The notes under the pieces were generated by a model that made no database searches, had not been told where the DNA came from, and was given only the letters and a program-made list of their open reading frames with translations. Made by a program: the position numbers and the translations under genes. From Longitalea luteola (lineage in GTDB: Bacteria > Bacteroidota > Bacteroidia > Chitinophagales > Chitinophagaceae): a stretch of DNA of 64,000 bases. The stretch covers positions 124,001-188,000 of the forward strand of contig NZ_JAFIQX010000011.1 in NCBI RefSeq assembly GCF_017356035.1, given 5' to 3'. Shown here piece by piece: positions 17,901-25,487 of the stretch (the first letter of the stretch is position 1; each line of letters opens with the position of its first letter).

Positions 17901-19486
17901 GGCGGGTTGGTAACCTGTGCGAATAATTGTTTAAAGTAAGAAGAGATGTGCTGCGGCTGATCGCTCAATACAGCCAGCGGCGTATCGGTACCCATTGAAC
18001 CGATGGGCTCTTTGCCATCAAGGGCCATGGGCGATATAATGTCATCGATATCTTCAGTGGAATAACCGAAAGCTTTCTGGTATTTCAGAATCGAAGAATC
18101 TGAGAGATGAGTGAACGCCACACGCGGCTCATCCAGTTCTTCCAACCGGATCTTGTATTGATTCAGCCAGTCGCCATAAGGTTTGCGTGAGCAGATATCG
18201 TTCTTCAGTTCCTCATCACTGATGATGCGGCCCTGTTCCATATCAACCACGAACATTTTACCGGGCTGCAGACGGCCTTTCTCAATGATGATGGCAGGAT
18301 CAACCGGTAAAGCGCCGGTCTCGGAGGCCATGATCACGCGATCGTCATTGGTAACACAGTATCTTGACGGACGCAGACCGTTCCTGTCGAGGGTAGCGCC
18401 GATTATTTTTCCATCGGTGAAAGAGATAGAAGCCGGGCCATCCCAGGGTTCCATGATAGAAGCGTGGTATTCGTAGAACGCTTTCTTCAGCGGATCCATG
18501 TGCTCGTTACCATCCCATGCTTCGGGGATCAGCATCATCATTACGTGGGGCAGTGAACGGCCGGTCAATGCCAGCAGCTCGATCATGTTATCCAAACAGG
18601 CAGAGTCGCTCTGGTTGGCCGTTACGATCGGCAGCAGCATTTCCATTTCCTGGTTGGTGAAGTAAGGTGAGGTAAAACCATGCTCGCTGGTCTTTAACCA
18701 GTTGAGGTTACCCTGCAGGGTATTGATCTCACCATTGTGGGCGATGAAGCGGAATGGTTGCGCCAGCTTCCAACTGGGGAACGTGTTGGTGGCGAAGCGG
18801 GAGTGCACCAAGCCGAATGCAGAGACCATCCTTTTGTTGGTAAGGTCGTTGAAGTAATTACGAACCTGGTTACTGGTCAACTGCCCTTTATAAACAACTG
18901 TTTTGTAAGAAAGCGATGCAATGTAAAAACCGATCGCGTCTTTCTTTACGGTGTTATTGATAGTATGGCTGGCGTAGTTACGCAACACAAATAATTTGCG
19001 TTCAAAGTCATCGGGGTTATTGATGTGGTCGGGGCAGGCAATAAAAACCTGTTCCATTTCAGGCTCAACACTCAAGGCTGAGGGGCCGATGCCATCCGGA
19101 TTCACAGGCACCTTTCGGTAAACGAGAATTTCCAGTCCTAATTTTTCAGCGGCGCGATTGAAGATATCGCGGCACTCTTCACGCAAACGGATCTCGCGGG
19201 GGAAGAAAATTACCCCTACGCCGTAGCGGCCGAAAGCCGGCAGGTGAACGCCGAGCTTGATGCACTCGTCGAAGAAAAACTCGTGGGGAGTTTGGATCAT
19301 AATACCGGCGCCGTCGCCCGTATTATTTTCACAACCGCAGGCGCCGCGATGTTCCATATTTTCCAATATGGTCAACGCATCGCTGATGTTTTGGTGGCTC
19401 TTATGCCCCTTAATGTTGGCTACGAATCCAATGCCGCAGGCATCACGCTCAAAGGAAGGATGGTATAAACCCTGGTTACTTGCCAT
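14963..19486 (-). CDS. gltB: Glutamate synthase large subunit
   Basis: Ferredoxin/NADPH-type GOGAT large subunit: glutaminase, glutamate synthesis on FMN and ammonia channel. 1507 residues, standard length. After a short propeptide ending ...FERDA comes CGIGFVA, so the catalytic Cys (about residue 17) becomes N-terminal on processing. The class II amidotransferase domain covers about 17-420. The central and FMN domains follow, with the PGEGGQLPGHKV segment near residue 965. The 3Fe-4S motif CHLNTCPVGVATQ is near residue 1120. The C-terminal GxGxG beta-helix is represented by GVGDHGCEYMTGGRVVILG. It pairs with gltD downstream and, functionally, with amt. Confidence 0.97.
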   Translation of the reverse strand: MASNQGLYHPSFERDACGIGFVANIKGHKSHQNISDALTILENMEHRGACGCENNTGDGAGIMIQTPHEFFFDECIKLGVHLPAFGRYGVGVIFFPREIRLREECRDIFNRAAEKLGLEILVYRKVPVNPDGIGPSALSVEPEMEQVFIACPDHINNPDDFERKLFVLRNYASHTINNTVKKDAIGFYIASLSYKTVVYKGQLTSNQVRNYFNDLTNKRMVSAFGLVHSRFATNTFPSWKLAQPFRFIAHNGEINTLQGNLNWLKTSEHGFTSPYFTNQEMEMLLPIVTANQSDSACLDNMIELLALTGRSLPHVMMMLIPEAWDGNEHMDPLKKAFYEYHASIMEPWDGPASISFTDGKIIGATLDRNGLRPSRYCVTNDDRVIMASETGALPVDPAIIIEKGRLQPGKMFVVDMEQGRIISDEELKNDICSRKPYGDWLNQYKIRLEELDEPRVAFTHLSDSSILKYQKAFGYSTEDIDDIISPMALDGKEPIGSMGTDTPLAVLSDQPQHISSYFKQLFAQVTNPPIDPIRERMVMSLATFVGNNDNLLLEDPKHCHTVALKHPILTSTELEKLRSIDTGIFQAKTLQTYFRADGKPGSLKKGLDRLCRYAEDAVHDGFEVLILCDRAVDSDHAAIPSLLATAAVHHYLIRKGLRGKVGIVVEAGDVWEVHHFACLLGFGATAINPYLALATIRNMKVNNSLQTELTWDQLRKNYIKAVCDGLLKVFSKMGISTLQSYQGAQIFEILGLNKDLVDKCFTGAVSRIEGIGLDELAKEALAKHWFAFSRKDIPVERLPVGGVYQWKRKGEYHLFNPTTIHLLQYATRMNDYNTYKKYAKAVNEQAEKAATLRGMFQFKVNRPAISIDEVESAESILKRFATGAMSFGSISWEAHTTLAIAMNRIGAKSNTGEGGEDEIRYTPLPNGDSMRSAIKQVASARFGVTSYYLTEADELQIKMAQGAKPGEGGQLPGHKVDDWIGKTRHSTPGVGLISPPPHHDIYSIEDLAQLIFDLKNSNRAARINVKLVSKAGVGTIAAGVAKAKADVILISGHDGGTGASPISSIKHAGLPWELGLAESHQTLVKNKLRSRVVVQADGQMKTGRDIAIATLLGAEEWGVATAALVVEGCIMMRKCHLNTCPVGVATQDPELRKRFSGNADHVVNFFRFLVQDLREIMAELGFRTINEMVGQADCLTVREGITHWKTSKLDLSPILYKEPAGAYTGLYKQEEQDHGIADVLDWKLLAAAKPALEKQERISASFPVKNTDRTIGTILSNEISKKYKAEGLPDDTIHFNFNGTAGQSFGAFNTKGVTLELEGDANDYFGKGLSGAKLIVYPPKQSSYVPEENIIIGNVAFYGATSGEAYIRGKAGERFGVRNSGAHVVVEGVGDHGCEYMTGGRVVILGATGRNFAAGMSGGIAYIYDVKGQFSSLCNKEMVDLDPLDAEDAQALNDMITRHYAYTGSTVARFVLDDFENQLKNFIKVFPKDYKKALQDKAKVKQSAKKK

Positions 19487-19739
19487 GGAAATGCATAGTT
19501 TTTTGAAAAATATTCAATAAAAAGACAGTTTCTCTTAAAATCGTTTAATTACATAGCAAGCAAGCGATTGAAATTACGAAAAAAAACGTGTATTTACCAG
19601 TGTTTCATGCAATTTTTTTGACAAAATAGCGATAACTATTTACCCGCTTTTTATGATCTGTGCAATGTCAATCGCTCCGTTCCGTGCAAAGAACTTTTAA
19701 AATGTATGACAAACAACTATTAGTATTGTTTACGCGGCG

Positions 19740-20010
19740 GAATAGCCGCTGAAGGCTGAAGGCTCAAAGCTGAAGGCTGAAGGCGCAAGGCCAATCGCAA
19801 AACAGCCAAACACTCCAAAGATAAAACGCTCAACGCGCAAACAGCCAAAGGGCTGAAGGCTCAAAGAAGGCGCAAGGCTGAAGGCTGAAGGCGCAAGGCT
19901 GAAGGCGCAAGGCCAATCGCAAAACAGCCAAACACTCCAAAGATAAAATGCTCAACGTGTGCCGGCCTGGCTTCGCCTAAGCTTCGTGAAGGCGCAGCAG
20001 GCAGGCGCTT
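19740..20010. repeat. Heptamer array GCTGAAG/GCGCAAG with a longer direct repeat
   Basis: Degenerate 7-bp units (GCTGAAG, GCTCAAA, GCGCAAG) fill most of 19745-19920. A ~55-bp segment containing CAATCGCAAAACAGCCAAAC and CACTCCAAAGATAAAA occurs twice, offset by about 120 bp (around 19785-19840 and 19905-19960). The block ends in a GC-rich palindrome near 19965-20005. It lies about 250 bp upstream of gltB. Confidence 0.75.
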
Positions 20011-20321
20011 GACTTAAGATGCTGAATACACTCCAAAAAGGTGTTTTAGACAATTTCTATTGCGGCTGATGGATTGGGAACGCTCCCATCGATTTTAACA
20101 TTTCCTAAACGAGCGGCAGACCTGTTTATTTGGCCGGCTACAGAGCGGTTACTAAACCTGTATGCTAAACGCAGTTAGTGGGAATAGCTGGTTGCGCTGT
20201 ATGCCAATACACTTGCTAAATGATTATCATACAGCCACTAACGCTCATCAATGTTCTAAATAACGTTCGTTATTCGTTTGTTATTGAGGGTTATAAATGT
20301 TAATAAGTTTTACGAAAGACA
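20011..20321. other. Gene-free stretch
   Basis: About 310 bp with no ORF, RNA motif or repeat that I can support. It lies between the heptamer block and the promoter at 20322. Confidence 0.4.
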
Positions 20322-20353
20322 TTTGTTGGCTGCGCTGTAACGGCGTAACTTTG
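20322..20353 (+). promoter_or_regulatory. Bacteroidota promoter with no gene downstream
   Basis: TTTG at 20322-20325, 20 nt, then TAACTTTG at 20346-20353, a good match to the -33/-7 consensus. Transcription would start near 20360 and run rightward into a region without a coding ORF, ending at the terminator at 21053-21080. Confidence 0.5.
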
Positions 20354-20575
20354 CAGCGCAAAATCCAATATTTCTAGCTAGCAATACAACAAATACTCTT
20401 CGAAATATTCTAACCATTGTCATAGCAGCCATAGACAGTTCATTTCTTTTTTCGTATTTAGTTTTTCATGTCCATAGATCGGTTACGCGCGCTCCTAACA
20501 ATGCTCAGCCATTAAATTTTATCAGCTAAAAATATTGTTATCAGAATCCCGGGCAGCCGGGGTCGGCATTCCATT

Positions 20576-21020
20576 ATCCATGGAAAACCAGTTCGTATAA
20601 TCCAATATCAGCCCAGGTGCACTGTATATGCCTGTTAGATTTTAAAATCCAAGAAAGACCAATCCCTGTATCTCAACCTGCCTGCCGGCAGACAGGTATC
20701 CGGGAAAAGCCGTTACATGCAACGATCCAATATCCACGTCCCGTGTACATTGTTAAACACGATCAATTTCAATATCCGGGGAAAAGCCAATGCATGTACA
20801 AAATCCGATATCGCAAGGCCTGTGCACTGTTTTAACCTGTTAGTTCCAATATCCGGGAAAAACCGATCCGATATCTATGAGGACAATCAATTTTATTATT
20901 TGTCCAGATAGATCCATAAATGTTTGATCCGTTCCCTGGCAAACATTGACGGTATCCAATATCGATGAAAAGACCATATCATGCAACAGTAGCAACTCTT
21001 CCGTAATCCAGTATCCTTGA
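20576..21020 (+). repeat. Five degenerate ~75-100 bp tandem units
   Basis: The units share an opening (TATCC..GGAAAA.CC) and, in three copies (20599, 20729, 20803), a block with TCCRATATC followed by CCnGTGnACnGT and a T-rich stretch. Spacing is 75-122 bp. Sequence between landmarks varies, so these look old. Confidence 0.6.
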
Positions 21021-21052
21021 ATCGAAAACCGTCCGTCGGATTTATTTACGAA

Positions 21053-21080
21053 GCCTCCCATGTATTGGGAGGCTTTTTTA
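21053..21080 (+). terminator. Intrinsic terminator for a plus-strand transcript
   Basis: GCCTCCCA (21053-21060) with TGGGAGGC (21066-21073), an 8-bp perfect stem, followed by TTTTTT. On the minus strand no U tract follows the stem, so it is directional. No plus-strand gene lies within the 10 kb to its left. Confidence 0.8.
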
Positions 21081-21083
21081 TTA

Positions 21084-21310
21084 ATGTGATGATCTGATAA
21101 TTAGCTAATGTGATAATTAAAGGCAATCGACAATCGGCAATCGACAATCAACAATCGTCAATCGGCAATCGAGTTCAGCCCCCCTTCGCTGAAGCTACGG
21201 ACGGCAAGCGTTCAACGTTCTGCGCCTGCCTGCCGGCAGGCAGGTTCAGCGCCAGCATTTCGCATTTGCATTTAGCCTTCAGCTTTGAGCCTTTAGCTTT
21301 GAGCCTTTCC
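21084..21310. repeat. Octamer, CAATCGA heptamer, GC palindrome and GCCTTnn heptamer arrays
   Basis: 21084-21120 is an octamer array (TGTGATGA, TCTGATAA, TTAGCTAA, TGTGATAA). 21123-21171 holds seven exact-length heptamers (GCAATCG, ACAATCG, and variants). 21227-21244 is a GCCTGCCGGCAGGC palindrome. 21262-21310 has TTTAGCC/TTGAGCC heptamers. Four unrelated repeat families are packed downstream of ilvA. Confidence 0.75.
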
Positions 21311-21319
21311 TCCGTGCAC

Positions 21320-21349
21320 AAAAAAGCCATCCCGTTTCATCAGGATGGC
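21320..21349 (-). terminator. Intrinsic terminator of the ilv operon
   Basis: GCCATCC (21326-21332) with GGATGGC (21343-21349). The minus strand continues into six T. It lies 29 nt after the ilvA stop. Confidence 0.8.
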
Positions 21350-21377
21350 CACCACTTAAAAACAGAAACAGATGTGT

Positions 21378-22637
21378 TTATACCAAATACCCAAACAGCG
21401 TATCGTTCTTATTCAACGCTGTATAGTCTATGTTATAACGTTGCATATTCTGCAACAGTATATCGTAATCTTCTTTTTTCTTTAACTCGATGCCAACCAA
21501 AGCCGGACCGGTTTCTTTGTTGTGCTTCTGCATATATTCGAACCGCGTAATGTCATCATTCGGTCCCAATACATGGTTCACAAATTCTTTCAATGCGCCT
21601 GGCCGTTGCGCAAACCGTACCAGGAAATAATGTTTCAATCCTTCATACTGCAGGCTTCTTTCCTTGATCTCCTGCATGCGATCGATATCATTGTTGCTGC
21701 CGCTGATAATGCAAACAACGGTCTTTCCTTTTATCGCTGCGGCATAATCATCCAACGCTGCAATTGATAATGCACCCGCTGGCTCTACCACGATCGCATC
21801 TTCATTGTACAACTTTAAAATAGTAGAACATGCTTTCCCTTCCGGAACCAGGTGCATATCATCCAACACCTCCTTACAAATAGGAAATGTAATATCCCCT
21901 ACTCTCTTCACCGCAGCGCCATCAACAAAGCGATCGATGTCGCCAAGTGTTACCGGCTTACCTGCTTTCAATGCCTCAAACATACTGGGAGCGCCTTCCG
22001 GCTCCAGTCCAATGATCTTTGTTTTGGGCGAATATGTTTTTAAATACGCTCCTATGCCGGCGCTTAATCCGCCGCCGCCAACAGGCACAAACAGATAATC
22101 AATATCGGTTTGTTCTTCAAGAATTTCTACTGCTACCGTGCCCTGCCCTTCTATAATCCGGTAATCATCAAACGGTGGAATGAATGTCATACCATTCTCT
22201 TCTGTATACTGTTTAGCAGCTACGGCACAGTCATCAAAAGTATCGCCTACCAGCCTGATCTCGATATTATCCTCGCCAAACATGCTGGTTTGATTCACCT
22301 TTTGCCGTGGTGTAATGATGGGCATGAACACCACGCCTTTTACATTGAGCTTTTTACAGCTGTAGGCAAAACCCTGTGCATGGTTACCTGCACTGGCACA
22401 TACCACGCCCTGCTGCAATTGCCCGGCCGGTAAACTGCTCATCATGTTATACGCGCCCCGCAGTTTGTACGACCGTACCACCTGCAGGTCTTCCCGCTTC
22501 AAATACACACTGCACTGATATTTCTTCGACAGGTTGTGGTTGTACATCAGTGGTGTTTTGTTCACCACTTTTTTTAACCGCAAAGCTGCCTTGTGAAACT
22601 CCAGCTCATGACCTTTGGTATGTGTGAATGTGCTCAT
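21378..22637 (-). CDS. ilvA: Threonine ammonia-lyase (threonine dehydratase)
   Basis: PLP enzyme that makes 2-oxobutanoate from threonine, the entry to isoleucine. 419 residues, the short class with one C-terminal ACT-like domain. PLP lysine in LKREDLQVVRSYKLRGAYNMM (split here as about residues 47-67). Substrate loop in CASAGNHAQGFAYS, and the glycine-rich phosphate loop at VPVGGGGLSAGIG. The regulatory domain starts near residue 330 (YFLVRFAQRPGALKEFV). Last gene of the ilv operon, separated from ilvC by a long inverted repeat, so its expression may be tuned separately. Its substrate comes from thrABC in the same window. Confidence 0.95.
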   Translation of the reverse strand: MSTFTHTKGHELEFHKAALRLKKVVNKTPLMYNHNLSKKYQCSVYLKREDLQVVRSYKLRGAYNMMSSLPAGQLQQGVVCASAGNHAQGFAYSCKKLNVKGVVFMPIITPRQKVNQTSMFGEDNIEIRLVGDTFDDCAVAAKQYTEENGMTFIPPFDDYRIIEGQGTVAVEILEEQTDIDYLFVPVGGGGLSAGIGAYLKTYSPKTKIIGLEPEGAPSMFEALKAGKPVTLGDIDRFVDGAAVKRVGDITFPICKEVLDDMHLVPEGKACSTILKLYNEDAIVVEPAGALSIAALDDYAAAIKGKTVVCIISGSNNDIDRMQEIKERSLQYEGLKHYFLVRFAQRPGALKEFVNHVLGPNDDITRFEYMQKHNKETGPALVGIELKKKEDYDILLQNMQRYNIDYTALNKNDTLFGYLV

Positions 22638-22654
22638 ATTTTGTTTGAGGTTAA

Positions 22655-22792
22655 AAAAAAATTAGCCACCGTTGTTTTAGTTATCAAAAAACGCTAAACG
22701 CTGAACCTGCCTGCCGGCAGGCAGGCACCAAACGGTGAACGCCTGAACTCAAACGCTTAATGCTTTACTGTGAACCGGTGGCTAATTTTTTT
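22655..22792 (-). promoter_or_regulatory. Long inverted repeat with repeat-filled loop between ilvC and ilvA
   Basis: Two perfect 17-nt arms, 22655-22671 and 22776-22792, built on TTAGCCACCG and a run of A or T. U tracts arise on both strands. The 104-nt loop is made of heptamers (ACGCTAA, ACGCTGA and so on) around a GCCTGCCGGCAGGC palindrome at 22702-22726. It resembles an intrinsic terminator whose loop was enlarged by repeat insertion, and could lower read-through into ilvA. Confidence 0.6.
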
Positions 22793-22808
22793 ACTGGCAA
22801 TTGAGGTG

Positions 22809-22845
22809 TGCCATACTTACCAAAACATCGCCGGGAAGTGTGGCA
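22809..22845. repeat. GTGCCA palindrome downstream of ilvC
   Basis: TGCCATACTT (22809-22818) and AAGTGTGGCA (22836-22845) form a 10-bp stem with one mismatch. It is a relative of the 14902-14935 element. Confidence 0.65.
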
Positions 22846-22864
22846 AACCTTTTTGCCTATTGAT

Positions 22865-23932
22865 TTAAGCTACTACTTCGGCTGGTTTTTGATTCTCAGG
22901 ACGAAGGCTGCGTACTACTTTACCGGCTTGCCACATTTCGCTTTCACGCAGTTCTTTCAGCTCAGCTTCCAGTTTCTCACGGTAGTCAGCCTGGCTGTTG
23001 CTGTCGATAGAACGTTGGGATTCTTTACCGGTAGCAACGCTTTCATACAGTTCGTTAAATACAGGTAATGTTGCATCGCGGAATTTCTTCCACCAATCCA
23101 ATGCACCGCGTTGTGCAGTTGTGCTACAGTTGGCATACATCCAATCCATACCGTTTTCCGCAACCAGTGGCATCAGCGACTGGGTAAGCTCTTCTACTGT
23201 TTCGTTGAAAGCTTCAGAAGGGGTGTGACCTTTACTGCGCAATACCTGGTATTGAGCAGCGAAGATACCCTGAATAGCACCCATGAGGGTACCTCTTTCG
23301 CCGGTCAGATCGCTGTATACTTCTTTCTTAAAATCAGTTTCGAACAGGTAACCGCTGCCTACTGCAATACCCAAAGCAACTACTCTTTCTTTTGCTTTAC
23401 CGGTAGCATCCTGGTAAATAGCATAGCTGCTGTTCAAACCACGGCCTTGCAGGAACATCCGGCGCAGAGAAGTACCGGAACCTTTAGGGGCAACCAGGAA
23501 TACGTCTACATCCTTGGGAGGAACGATACCGGTTTGCTCATTGAAGGTGATACCAAAGCCGTGAGAGAAATATAATGCTTTACCGGGAGTCAGGTGTTTT
23601 TTAACTGTAGGCCACAATTGAATTTGTGCAGCATCGCTCAACAGGTAGCAAATGATGGTACCGCGTTGTAATGCTTCTTCAATTTCGAACAATGTTTCGC
23701 CGGGTACAAATCCATCTTTCACCGCTTTATCCCAGGTCTTTGAATTTTTCCGTTGACCAACTATAACATTGATACCGTTGTCTTTCTGGTTCAGCGCCTG
23801 GCCAGGTCCCTGAACACCGTAACCGATAACAGCTACTGTTTCATTTTTCAATACCTGTTGCGCTTTGGCAAGTGGGAACTCTTCACGAGTTACTACATTT
23901 TCTTCCACCCCGCCGAAATTTAATTTTGCCAT
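22865..23932 (-). CDS. ilvC: Ketol-acid reductoisomerase
   Basis: Second step of Ile/Val synthesis: isomerises and reduces acetohydroxy acids with NADPH and Mg2+. 355 residues, the class I form. Nucleotide-binding loop VIGYGVQGPGQALN (about residues 35-48) followed by GQRKNSKTW, whose Arg/Lys/Ser suit the NADPH phosphate. The family element LLSDAAQIQLWP follows, and then FSHGFGITF and a VFLVAPKGSGTSLRR stretch. Acidic metal ligands lie in the LTGERGTLMG region. It follows ilvN after about 140 bp containing degenerate GCCTTT-like heptamers. Confidence 0.96.
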   Translation of the reverse strand: MAKLNFGGVEENVVTREEFPLAKAQQVLKNETVAVIGYGVQGPGQALNQKDNGINVIVGQRKNSKTWDKAVKDGFVPGETLFEIEEALQRGTIICYLLSDAAQIQLWPTVKKHLTPGKALYFSHGFGITFNEQTGIVPPKDVDVFLVAPKGSGTSLRRMFLQGRGLNSSYAIYQDATGKAKERVVALGIAVGSGYLFETDFKKEVYSDLTGERGTLMGAIQGIFAAQYQVLRSKGHTPSEAFNETVEELTQSLMPLVAENGMDWMYANCSTTAQRGALDWWKKFRDATLPVFNELYESVATGKESQRSIDSNSQADYREKLEAELKELRESEMWQAGKVVRSLRPENQKPAEVVA

Positions 23933-24071
23933 TGTTGAGAATGTTTATTGTTATTGGTTTTTTGTTTCTTTATGCTTAACGCTTTAGGCTGAGCGCTGCC
24001 TGCCCATCTTCGGGCCTGCTTACGCTGCCAACTGTCTTTTGCTTTCAGTTTTTGCCTTTTGCATTGAGCGT

Positions 24072-24659
24072 TTACATGGTAAACACTTCGTCGCCTTTAC
24101 CTAAATATTCATTTTCTATCACTTCCTCACTGGGCTCGCGTTTTTCGAATTCTTTCAGCTTATTATGAAAACCACTGCTGGCTTTGATGATAGCAACCCG
24201 GGCACTGCGTACGAATTCGATCAATCCGTATGGCTCCAGAACAGCAATCAGCTTGTTGATCTCTTCCCGCTGACCGGTCGTTTCAAACACCGTATAATCT
24301 TTTCTGATCACTACGGCACGGGCGCCGTACTCGCGCAACAGGCGTTCCACTTTTACTTTCTCTGCAATTTCATCGGTAGGCACTTTGTACAAAGCCAGTT
24401 CCTGCCAAACGATCTCGTCGTTTGTATTGTAATAGGCTTTCAGTACTTCCACCTGTTTTTCTATCTGGCGCGCCAGCTTTTTCACCACTTCCTCCAGCTC
24501 ATTGATTACAATGGTGAACCGGTGAATGCCTTCGATCTCGGAAGGAGAAGTATTCAAACTTTCAATATTGATCTTACGGCGTGAGAACATGATCGCGATC
24601 CGGTTCAGCAACCCGATCTGATTTTCTGTATATACCGTAACGGTGAATTCCTGTTTCAT
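24072..24659 (-). CDS. ilvN: Acetolactate synthase small (regulatory) subunit
   Basis: Regulatory partner of IlvB that confers valine feedback. 195 residues. N-terminal ACT domain (about residues 3-80) with the motif YTENQIGLLNRIAIMFSRR and NIESLNTSPSE. The C-terminal domain holds YGARAVVIRKDYTVFETTG. Length is slightly above the E. coli IlvH class. It lies next to a methyltransferase gene that separates it from ilvB. The symbol follows common use; ilvH would be equally valid. Confidence 0.93.
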   Translation of the reverse strand: MKQEFTVTVYTENQIGLLNRIAIMFSRRKINIESLNTSPSEIEGIHRFTIVINELEEVVKKLARQIEKQVEVLKAYYNTNDEIVWQELALYKVPTDEIAEKVKVERLLREYGARAVVIRKDYTVFETTGQREEINKLIAVLEPYGLIEFVRSARVAIIKASSGFHNKLKEFEKREPSEEVIENEYLGKGDEVFTM

Positions 24660-24694
24660 AATTGAACCCGGTGGGTTTTAGATGAATAACAATT

Positions 24695-25471
24695 TTAGTT
24701 TTCTTTGATGGCCACTACGCGTAACCTTTTATAATCTGCATACCATTTACGGTTCCTGAACTGGGTTTGCCGCAATGTTTCCTGTACTTCTTCGAGAATA
24801 TTATCTTTCGCCGCTGCTTCAACACCTTCCAGGAAAGCACTGCCGAACATATCCACCCAGTCCTTGATCCCCTGCTGGGTATCTTTCAACTCTGTTTCGC
24901 GATTATAATGGGCCGCATAGGTAACCCTGAATCCCTGTTTTTCCAGCAAGCCGGTGTATTCGCTCACGGAAGGGAAATACCATATTTCGCGGGCCGCATT
25001 CTGCCTGTACCCATGATTTATCAGGGCTTTCTTCAATGCATTGATGATCAGTTCCACATTTCCCTTTCCACCCATTTCCAACACCAGCCGGCCGCCTGGC
25101 TTCAGGTTATTGTACATGCATTGAATGGCCTGTTCTTTTTCGGTTACCCAGTGCAGTACGGCATTGGAGAACAATGCATCGAACAGCTCTTCGAATTGGA
25201 AATCGGTTACTGAGGCCAGCCTGAAAGGCAGGTGCGGATATTCGTTCCTCGCTTTCGCGATCATATCTATCGAATTATCCATACCGGTGACCATAGCGCC
25301 CGAAGCCGCTATCAAATTGGTCAAATAACCGGTACCACAGCCCACATCCAAAATGCGCTCGCCTTCCTGGGGGGTAAGCAGCTGCACCAGGTATTCACCG
25401 TACTTAAAAACAAAATCATGTTTTTTGTCGTACAGAGAAGTATTCCAGGTGTTATTTTCTGTGAAAGCCAT
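24695..25471 (-). CDS. Class I SAM-dependent methyltransferase
   Basis: 258 residues with a Rossmann-type methyltransferase fold: motif I ILDVGCGTGYLTNL (about residues 40-53), an acidic residue after strand 2 in VTGMDNSIDMI and motif II/III around FDALFSNAVLHWVTEKEQAI. The N-terminus (TWNTSLYDKKHDFVFKYGEYL) resembles the trans-aconitate methyltransferase group, but the substrate cannot be told from sequence. It sits between ilvB and ilvN with gaps of 16 and 35 bp, clearly within the operon, yet has no known role in branched-chain synthesis. It may use or detoxify a pathway intermediate, or may simply have been inserted. Confidence 0.85.
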   Translation of the reverse strand: MAFTENNTWNTSLYDKKHDFVFKYGEYLVQLLTPQEGERILDVGCGTGYLTNLIAASGAMVTGMDNSIDMIAKARNEYPHLPFRLASVTDFQFEELFDALFSNAVLHWVTEKEQAIQCMYNNLKPGGRLVLEMGGKGNVELIINALKKALINHGYRQNAAREIWYFPSVSEYTGLLEKQGFRVTYAAHYNRETELKDTQQGIKDWVDMFGSAFLEGVEAAAKDNILEEVQETLRQTQFRNRKWYADYKRLRVVAIKEN

Positions 25472-25487
25472 TCGCTGTTACCTTTTA

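Larger units (their letters stand above)
20360..21080 (+). ncRNA. Candidate ~720-nt non-coding transcript with internal repeats
   Basis: A promoter match (20322-20353) at the left and a strong plus-strand intrinsic terminator (21053-21080) at the right frame a region with no plausible protein. Inside, five degenerate units start near 20576, 20698, 20773, 20849 and 20953. Each opens with a form of TATCCnGGGAAAAnCC; several continue with TGCATG-like bases, TCCRATATC and CCYGTGYACWGTKTT. A GCCTGC palindrome interrupts the first unit. I do not recognise an Rfam family. Alternatives are a decayed repeat or a long untranslated leader. The ends are predictions and function is unknown. Confidence 0.4.

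Noticed and set aside
20617-20911. ORFs of 64-72 codons in the repeat region after gltB
   Set aside because: They follow the degenerate repeat units and change frame between units; a non-coding reading fits better.
20576-21020. CRISPR array
   Set aside because: Units are degenerate, of variable spacing, without identical direct repeats, and no cas genes are near.
19487-21377. tRNA, tmRNA, RNase P or 6S RNA in the long gap
   Set aside because: No T-arm GGTTCRANTCC or other recognisable core was found in the stretch.
21110-21550. 146-codon plus-strand frame reaching into ilvA
   Set aside because: Built from heptamers and palindromes, then antisense to ilvA.
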